DNA of 64,000 nt from Ryuthela nishihirai (lineage: Eukaryota > Arthropoda > Arachnida > Araneae > Heptathelidae), in the NCBI GenBank assembly GCA_038380435.1, contig JAWZYU010000018.1, forward strand, positions 55,347,251-55,411,250. Reading direction: 5' to 3'. The notes under the pieces were generated by a model. The model was not told the DNA's origin. It saw only the letters and a list, made by a program, of their open reading frames with translations, and made no database searches. Position numbers and translations under genes: made by a program. Shown in pieces: positions 57,601-64,000 of this stretch (the stretch's first letter is position 1; each line of letters begins with the position of its first letter).

Positions 57601-58955
57601 TACTCAGAGCGTAGTTGTCAGATTGTAAAAATAATTATTTTACTATCCATCGTGGTCCATTGCGAGACATGGAAGAAAAGTAAGATACAAAGTTGCAATA
57701 TGAGAATAAAATGACGAAAGAAGTTATATATTTGTAAATTCGATATACAAAGATTTAAAAAATTTGCCTCAATCAGAGCAAGGAATGTAGTTCCCAATGT
57801 GATGTTTCAAAACATTTAGTTTTGGAATGTTTTTCATACAATATGAAGGATGAAAATAAAAATGTGCGAAGAGGTTATAAATTTATTTCTATATTCGATT
57901 TAAATATTTATTATTTCTATATTTTATATTTAATTTTAATGATTAAAATATTTTTTCCTAAATTAAACGTGATTTTTTAGGAATAAATAAAATTAACCGA
58001 GCCAGAAATGTAATTCCTTATGTGATGTGTGTCAGGTTGTGGGGATAGAGCCTAGCCGTGAAACACAGCTTTTTAAAGAGTGCACTGCAATATTTTGCGA
58101 AAAGAGGTGGACAGGTCTGGACAAAATGATTGCGTCATATGCTCTGACGTCACCCTTTATGGGTGTGTGCAATAGGTCTGAGAAGGGATGACCTGAACCT
58201 TGCCACTGAAAGTTCAGTTGGACTTTGTAAACTTCAAAATTAGTTCCTAATGGGTTTTAGGTGATGATGCAACCGTGGATTTAGAATTATTTTCGAGGGT
58301 TGTTTACTATGGATAAGTGATGACGTCAGACTCCAAGATAGAGAGCTTGAGACTGAATAATTTCGAGGTATTACTTCGGATGGGTGATGACGTCAGAATA
58401 CAAGATGGCGGACGAACGGCAAACTCAGAGGACTTTGTGGTTGGGTGATGAAGTCACAGTGTGACCGGAAGTGGGCGAGGCCGTATCACGTGACCCTGGG
58501 GACTTTTCAAGTCCAATTTCTACTGGGAGGGACACCACTACTCATGACTATATATCAAACGGCTTTCTTCCAGGATTCTAGTCATCGAGTACTCCAAAAC
58601 TGCAGCTAAGTATGCTAGTCTCTCAGTACCAACTCTTTTCAGACATTGATCACTGCACATCAGACGATGAATTCTTTCCTTTTCTTACTAATTTACTAAC
58701 AAGATCCACACTAATAAACTTATTTATCCTCCCGCGCACACACCAAATAAAAATATTTCTTCTTTAGACTATCGTGCACAGAATAAGACACACTACTTTT
58801 TTCTTCACACGAATTTTTCCTGATTAAAATTCTCTTATTCTTTATTTATTTTAAGTTATCGTTCGAAGCGGTTAGTGACGTAATTCTCACGCTGTAGTAC
58901 AGTACATCATGTTTCAATGTTGCTTGTCCATCTGTCGTAACAATATTTACATACA
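57601..58955. other. Insertion inside the LINE, with repeats
   Basis: This stretch separates the LINE's endonuclease from its reverse transcriptase, so part of the LINE is missing or replaced. It holds a degenerate duplication ('gttcccaatgtgatg' near 57790 and 'attccttatgtgatg' near 58008), the CRE-bearing module at 58140-58620, and an end segment shared with 35440-35540. The outer boundaries were not determined exactly. Confidence 0.5.
58140..58620 (+). promoter_or_regulatory. Promoter-like module with spaced CRE motifs
   Basis: TGACGTCA occurs exactly at 58145, 58321 and 58388, with near matches 'tgatgatgcaa' (58262) and TGAAGTCA (58448). The four motifs in 58262-58455 are spaced about 59-67 bp in a degenerate repeat built on 'gggtgatgacgtcag'. 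After them come 'caagatggcgg' (YY1-like), 'gaccggaagtg' (ETS-like), 'atcacgtgac' (E-box) and, at about 58545, 'actatatatcaaa' (TATA-like). Binding is inferred from motif matches only. Confidence 0.5.
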
Positions 58956-60060
58956 TTTCGGCACGATGTTTTTTAACATTCAGTACATCAAGATTAAAAT
59001 CTCCTACTAATATTTGATTATGTTTTAACAGTATGTTCTAAAAAAATTCACGAAAATTAATTAGGAAATGGTTTATATCTGTGCTTGGTGACCTGTATAG
59101 GGCTAATATATTATAAATTGTTTCACCTTTTATGACTCTCAGATTAACGTTTCTGCAGGCAGAATATCAACACTCATTTTTCAACTGATTTTGTGTTTCT
59201 GTAGTAAACGATTATTCCCCGTTTCCCTTTCTTAAATGTATCATCAAAAATTTGTTCACAGTTGTTTAGTGTATAGAATTTTTTTTCAGCATAAGTAATG
59301 TTAGTTTCGGTTAAAATAATTATATCCAGGCTTTGTATGAATTCTGCAATATTAACATTAAAGACAGCCCAGTGTTTTCTTAATCTCGGTATGTTAACAT
59401 GTATTCAACACAGATTGTTGTTATTTCAATTTTTTTTTCATGAAATGAAAACCATTTTTCTGCTTCAGTGTTATTGTTTACATATACATTTCCTATACAA
59501 TCTAAATCTAAGTAATTCAGTTCACTTATCATGAGAGATCAAAAGAAATTATGACTTAATAAAAAGAAATTGTAATATATCAAAATCAGTTAACATATTT
59601 AATGATTTAATTTCGCCCCCTTCATCTTTCTTCAACGTGATCTTACCGTTTGTAACACCACACATATTTGTAGTTTTTGGTCTTAGCCAATATCTTCGTT
59701 ATCCAGAAAATTTCTCTGTTGTCGCTGTTAGGTTTTCGTTCACATAAATAGGAGATTCCGTATCGTCTATGTCAGCGTTCGTAGTTGTGAATTTGATCCT
59801 TCGTTTTGCCATCCACTCATCTCGCTGGACCTTTGAATTGGTCTATTGATGACTGGGATTTTGTTATTTTTTTATGGCAGTCTGTGTATGGCTTCAAGGG
59901 TTGCTCACTAAACTCTTCAATTTTCAAAGTTCGCGATATTTTTTTCATTAATTCCTTTAAAGCATTTCCGCCTTCTTCGTTTGGTACAGGAATGCCATGC
60001 AATTCGATGTTTCGATTACTTCCGAAATGATCCAGATCGTTTATGCGTTGTTTCATTTAT
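58956..60060 (-). mobile_element. CR1/L2-like LINE, ORF1 and endonuclease part
   Basis: Minus strand, upstream end of the LINE at 56181. ORF1 fragments at 60056-59817 read 'RNIELHGIPVPNEEG' and 'LKELMKKISRTLKIEEF', then 'DEWMAKRRIKFTT', 'SPIYVNENLTA' and, one frame over, 'LAKTKNYKYVWC'. This is the layout of an RNA-binding ORF1 of CR1/L2-type LINEs. The APE-type endonuclease follows from about 59390: 'LRKHWAVFNVNIAEFIQSLD', 'IIILTETNIT', 'YNILALYRSPST' and 'ILVGDFNLDV' near 59000 (the GDFN motif of the active site). Several stops and frameshifts are present. The sequence breaks off at about 58955. Confidence 0.83.
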
Positions 60061-60217
60061 ATTACTTATTTACTAGCTCTGTTTGCAAATTCTGAGTAGA
60101 CGCGAGTGTTTTTGTTAGTCCAGTGGTCTTCCAGTTTGCTTAAAATTAAATCTTATACAATGATTAAATCTCAAGCAAAATATTTAGGTTAGAAATTTTA
60201 AATTATCGTGTGAATGT

Positions 60218-60523
60218 GTGTTGGTCATGAAGTATAATTCTAATAAAATTGGTGTCAACGGCTATAGTAAAACGCAATTAAATGACATTCGCAGTCTACA
60301 CACCAAAAGAGAGAAACATTTCTCTATTCTCGATCAATTTGTTAATAGTAGATCTCGTGATAATTTGCTTAAGAGGAGAAGAACCGGGATCAAAGTTGGT
60401 GATATTCTTCAGAATAAGGACAGTTCCTTGGTGTATATTAATGAAAATCTTACTATGTACAACAGGGAGCTGTTGTGGAAAGTAAAAATATCTGCACAGG
60501 ATAAAGATTACAGGTTTATTTAA
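60218..60523 (+). pseudogene. LINE ORF1 C-terminal fragment in opposite orientation
   Basis: A 101-codon plus-strand frame contains 'SRDNLLKRRRTGIKVGDILQ', 'SSLVYINENLT', 'YNRELLWKVKISAQDKDYRF' and then a stop. The 'YINENLT...NRELL...KDYRF' order is the C-terminal signature of CR1/L2-type ORF1 proteins. The minus-strand LINE next door has its own ORF1 C-terminus ('YVNENLT'), so this is a separate, divergent element lying head to head with it and not an inverted piece of the same copy. It ends abruptly near 60523. The glycine-rich tail usually following is missing. Confidence 0.65.
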
Positions 60524-60539
60524 TTTAAATCATGATAGG

Positions 60540-60838
60540 TCACGGACCTATTGGTATTTGTAATTTCATTTTTTTTTTTGGCATCTGGCAACAAGACTCC
60601 GTCCCACTTGTGAAAAAATTGCGTATGTTGTGTTTGCCCGGTGATTGGTACCTAGTGTTGGAGAATTCCCGGGTTGTCTGAGTTATTGCCTCGCTTCTGC
60701 CGGCGAAGGGATTCTGTGCGGGGGTGATGGTGCTAATAGATCCCGTGTTCGGTCTCCTGTCTTCGAAATAATTGTTTATTGTTTCCGAGTGCACAACTGT
60801 AGTCCAGCAGAACTCCGTTTTCGTTATGGATAAATCTT
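60540..60838 (-). pseudogene. Unassigned coding-like segment, possible LINE ORF1 start
   Basis: The 84-codon minus frame at 60794-60540 ('MHSETINNYFEDRRPNTG', 'STITPAQNPFAGRSE') is GC-richer and more protein-like than the surroundings. Polar, Ser/Thr/Pro-rich sequence is common at the N-terminus of LINE ORF1 proteins. Its position upstream of the minus-strand LINE fits, but the plus-strand fragment lies between them. No domain is recognised. Confidence 0.3.
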
Positions 60839-60851
60839 CAATCAGGGTATA

Positions 60852-61058
60852 TAATAAAAAAAAAATAAATACCCCCTCAAGCAGCTGCTTGCCACAGAGT
60901 CTGACAGGAGCCTGTCAGTTTATATGCCATAGTAGAAGGTCTGCGAGGATGGCAGGACCTCAGCAGAAAAACGGCACATACATCCATGCCTTACCCGGGG
61001 CTCGAACCCAGATCTTAGATCAGTAGCCAAGCGTGCTAACCACTCGGCCACGGGACGG
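60852..61058 (-). mobile_element. SINE family 1 copy with 13-bp TSD
   Basis: Reverse orientation, near full length: tail 'aataccccctcaagcagctg', palindrome 'ctgacaggagcctgtcag', B-box region 'cccggggctcgaacccagat', head 'gctaaccactcggccacggg'. CAATCAGGGTATA flanks it exactly at 60839-60851 and 61059-61071. Confidence 0.93.
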
Positions 61059-61071
61059 CAATCAGGGTATA

Positions 61072-61679
61072 ATCATTTTTATTCATATTAATCTGAATGT
61101 TGTCACTTTTCTTTAATATTTTGACTATCACTTTATAATTGAATTTATTTTAGTGCATTAGAAATATGATAGCGTATTGTAATGTGAATTAATCCACCTT
61201 TATAAGTTGGTGGAGGAATTATGTTGAATTTTAATAAATTTAAATCTTTTTTGTTATTGTTTAAACCAAATTTGCATTTGTCTATTATTAAATCCTCTAC
61301 TCATCACAGCTACAGTTAAAGATTACATGACTGTGCATTATTAGCTTGTGGATTGTTCCTGGTTCGAACTCGAAACTTCTGAGTCACTCTTTCAGAAGTA
61401 TCTGTTAGAATGTGAATTTTTATTTGAAGTCATATCGACAAGTACAGATATGTAGTTCTAGATGTGTTATAACTATGTATGGATAATTATTTTTCATAAA
61501 CGAGGAATATAATTGTAGTTCATGTCGCATGCCTTGAAGAGGAAAAGTTGCGTTTTACAATCATTGTAAGGTCGTGAGAAATGAAAGCATCCATGTCAAA
61601 CCATTAATGGCTATCGTTTTAAATGTCCTAAAAGAATTTTTGCTTTTTTTGAAAATTTTATTTTTACAATGGATGACAC
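61072..61679. other. No gene recognised
   Basis: AT-rich DNA without an identifiable feature. Confidence 0.4.
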
Positions 61680-61875
61680 AGATGGCAGTTCTGAATTTTC
61701 CATTATCTTGGCAGCAATGAGTTGGCTCCTTACCAAATTTGAGTGGGAAAATGCGAAATACCTAATGTGAGTGAAAATCATTTTTGCATTGTGAAAGTAC
61801 TAATAAAATATTGTTTGCATTTTCCGAATCATCCATTAGTTCGAATTTCCACTGGTAGAAGGTGTAAAGGAAGAG
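61680..61875 (+). repeat. Dispersed repeat D, copy 2
   Basis: 'ttggcagcaatgag', 'gctccttaccaaatttgagt', 'actaataaaatattgtttg' and 'catccattagttcgaattt' parallel 55375-55580 and, more weakly, 6230-6480. Confidence 0.55.
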
Positions 61876-62784
61876 AATAAAAACAAAAAGATAAGATTCT
61901 ATTTGAAACCGAGCATCCTATATTCGCCAGAGGAGATGTGTTATTCTTGCTGTTCCATTTTTTTGGTTTTAAGTCAGGTGAAAGTTGTTTTCCGATGCAT
62001 CAGTTTATTAAGTTTTCTTCTGTTTATCGTGTTTGAATATCCTTAGGGAAAAGGTTGTCGTGAATTGTATATGTTGAATATTTGAAGAAAACAAATTTAA
62101 ATGTCATTATTGCGACATTTTCTCTGAATATCGGAAAAAAACTTGTTGATTTTTGCATGTCAATTTCTTTATATATCTACAGGAAAAATGTACATTTCTC
62201 TGACGACTCGTATTGACTTATCTTTTTTCTGAATTGCTTAATAAAAGAGAATTTTAAGTGAATATTTTTCCTACGAAACTTAGAAAATATTTCTGAAAAG
62301 CTTTTAAAATATTTTTTCGAAATTCAATGGATATTCTATGGAGTATTTTGATTAATAATTCTATTATTATTAAAATTGTTATTTTTTATAATGTTATTCT
62401 ATGTATGTTATTCTATGTGTGTTTTTGTATGTTATTCTATGTGTATACTCGAGATATATTTCTTTCAGGAGAAAAAAAATTGAAAAATACGAAAAACACT
62501 ATATGATAAATGTAATGAAAGTAGCATAATCGATTAAATCTACTTATCTAGAGTAAATTCGATACTCCGAATGTCCTTTATCCAATTTTTAATCATTCGA
62601 AATTTACCCCAACTCATTCCTTTTCAAAATTAATCATCTAAACTAAATTCACAGATTGCAGTCATGAACTGTCAATTGGAGTCTACTCCATGACAAAAAA
62701 ATAGCTTTTCATTCCCATTTTTGCAAAGTCTCCCATTCATCTTTGAGATCCTAGTTCGGTTCCCAGTATTATAAGGGAAGAACT

Positions 62785-63035
62785 TATCACCACCTCACCC
62801 AATAAGATTGCCAAAGAGACAACATCTGTTTACTCCTCAAAAATCCACTTGGTCTAAGGGACAACACTTGCCTCTACCTCACCCTATACACGTATCCAAA
62901 GAGAAACACCTATTTCCACTTCACCCTATCCATTTGACCAAGGGGTAGTACCTGTTACCACCTCACCTACCCCTTGTCCAAATGGCCAATGCCTGTCACC
63001 TCCTCACCTTATCGGCTTGTCCAAGGAACAACAGG
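62785..63035 (+). repeat. Degenerate tandem repeat of about 42 bp
   Basis: Five to six units with the theme 'tccaagggacaacacctgtc' then 'accacctcaccctatc' run up to the start of repeat E at 63030. Confidence 0.75.
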
Positions 63036-63640
63036 CATTGGGCAAAGACCTGTTCCCTCACCGCCATAGGCTGAAACCGTCCATGCTGATAGGAACATCA
63101 GGCATCACCTTTTCAAGAGCCAGAATCAAAATAGAAATTGACCTGCCTGAGACTCATTACTCCAATGTAGGATTGGCGATGCCCAACTAGCTGCGTGAGA
63201 GTTCAGGTACCTACGATGTCCTCTGATCAGGATTATTCAACAGCTAACATAAGGTATCCTGTGCCTCTGTTCACATAGGGCTGGCAACCCACAAGAAAAC
63301 AGAAAATACAGCAGCAGATTTTCTCTCAACAGAGGCCCACCCATGCAGCAAGCGTCCAGGATCCATAGTCAAGCTCAAAGCCGTAAACCAGTTCAGGACC
63401 CTGTGAAGTTGACCACTCCTCAGCAGGGCGGAAAAAATTAAAAATGTAACCATAGATGACTAGTTCAGTGATCTTACAAAAGAGAATATCTCTTTTGTAA
63501 GATACTAACGACGTACACCACAAGAAGGCAGACGGACATTAGGTGACACACCTGTCCGGTTCTGTGCATCATCACTGGGGATTGGTACACAGCTCTCCTT
63601 CTAGTTTATCCTAGCTATCATTTACAGATCTATTGCAACT
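63030..63640 (+). repeat. Dispersed repeat E, about 600 bp
   Basis: It aligns along its length with 16374-16975; both share 'gttgaccactcctcagcagg' and the terminal 'ctagct-ccatttacaga' region also seen at 1-135. No conserved protein is encoded. Confidence 0.78.
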
Positions 63641-64000
63641 ACCAATACCAAATATCAATACCATATCACCTCTGGCCAGAGATCAGAGTCAGCCAGTACC
63701 AACGTAGGTAGACTCAACACAAGTGAATGTATTTATTTCTTACAGAATTCGAAATATTCTGAAGTTAACCTTAAAAGACTTTCTCGATCTCATTATAGTT
63801 TTCAATGGGTGCATACGAAATATAACATCTATTTTTCTATTCACATCTTAATAGAGTATCACTGGCATTTCTGATATCAACTCTGTAAATGTTTATACTC
63901 ATCACTCTTCAAAACTGTATATTTAATATTATTTTTAAGTATCTGACTCTCATTTGTTCATTTGTTCTCTTGCTCGCCCAAAATATCCAAGTTGTACCTC
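63641..64000. other. No feature recognised
   Basis: Ordinary AT-rich DNA up to the window edge. Confidence 0.4.

Noticed and set aside
59298..59534. 78-codon plus-strand frame
   Set aside because: It lies antisense to the LINE endonuclease region, whose motifs are clear on the minus strand.

Overview
This is eukaryotic genomic DNA, AT-rich and almost entirely non-coding. No bacterial or organellar gene is present, and no long intact gene was found. Nearly everything recognisable is a transposable element or a repeat: three 5'-truncated non-LTR retrotransposon copies of one RTE-like family plus a more diverged fragment, one longer CR1/L2-like LINE, at least four Tc1-like elements, a mariner relic, a pogo/Tigger-like deletion derivative, a hAT-like MITE, two other MITE families, a solo LTR and two abundant tRNA-derived SINE families. 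The mix (Tc1-like transposases with 'RHLDAFERGRI' or 'GLRSRVPLA' type motifs, RTE LINEs, AT-rich background) suggests an invertebrate, most likely an arthropod and plausibly a spider or other arachnid. That assignment is an inference from transposon style, not proof.

Layout. 0-7 kb: fragments of dispersed repeats, one SINE and a pair of hairpins in AT-rich DNA. 7.3-10.1 kb: decayed Tc1 transposase, a duplicated block and two SINEs, one with a clear target-site duplication (TSD). 12.2-17.6 kb: palindromic MITE fragment, RTE copy 1 with a (CAT)n tail, dispersed repeat E, then a 521-bp TIR element with an adjacent hairpin. 23.5-25.4 kb: 24-bp minisatellite split by a hAT-like MITE, then a SINE. 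27.2-31.4 kb: two Tc1-like elements with terminal inverted repeats, flanking a degenerate 37-bp minisatellite. 33.2-39.3 kb: RTE copies 2 and 3, a SINE, a MITE with a 64-bp perfect palindrome, and a large imperfect inverted repeat of about 510 bp. 39.9-45.5 kb: SINEs, mariner relic, pogo/Tigger-like relic, diverged RTE.

46.3-50.0 kb: a possible small two-exon gene on the minus strand beside a multi-level transposon nest. A dispersed repeat is split by a Tc1-like element, whose transposase is split by another copy of the same repeat, which is split by a SINE. 50.3-52.3 kb: a solo LTR of about 1.08 kb inserted in a SINE. 52.7-54.2 kb: a 26-bp satellite of about 57 units whose minus strand stays open in all three frames. 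54.7-61.1 kb: a TATA-containing candidate first exon, paired hairpins, a CR1-like LINE interrupted by the palindromic MITE and by a module with spaced CRE motifs, then an oppositely oriented LINE ORF1 fragment and a SINE with a 13-bp TSD. 62.8-63.6 kb: 42-bp tandem repeats and another copy of repeat E.

The elements do not form a pathway. They record layered insertion. The SINEs carry RNA polymerase III promoter-like heads and would depend on LINE enzymes in trans, and the MITEs would depend on related transposases. All transposase and reverse transcriptase frames seen here are broken, so no autonomous element was found.
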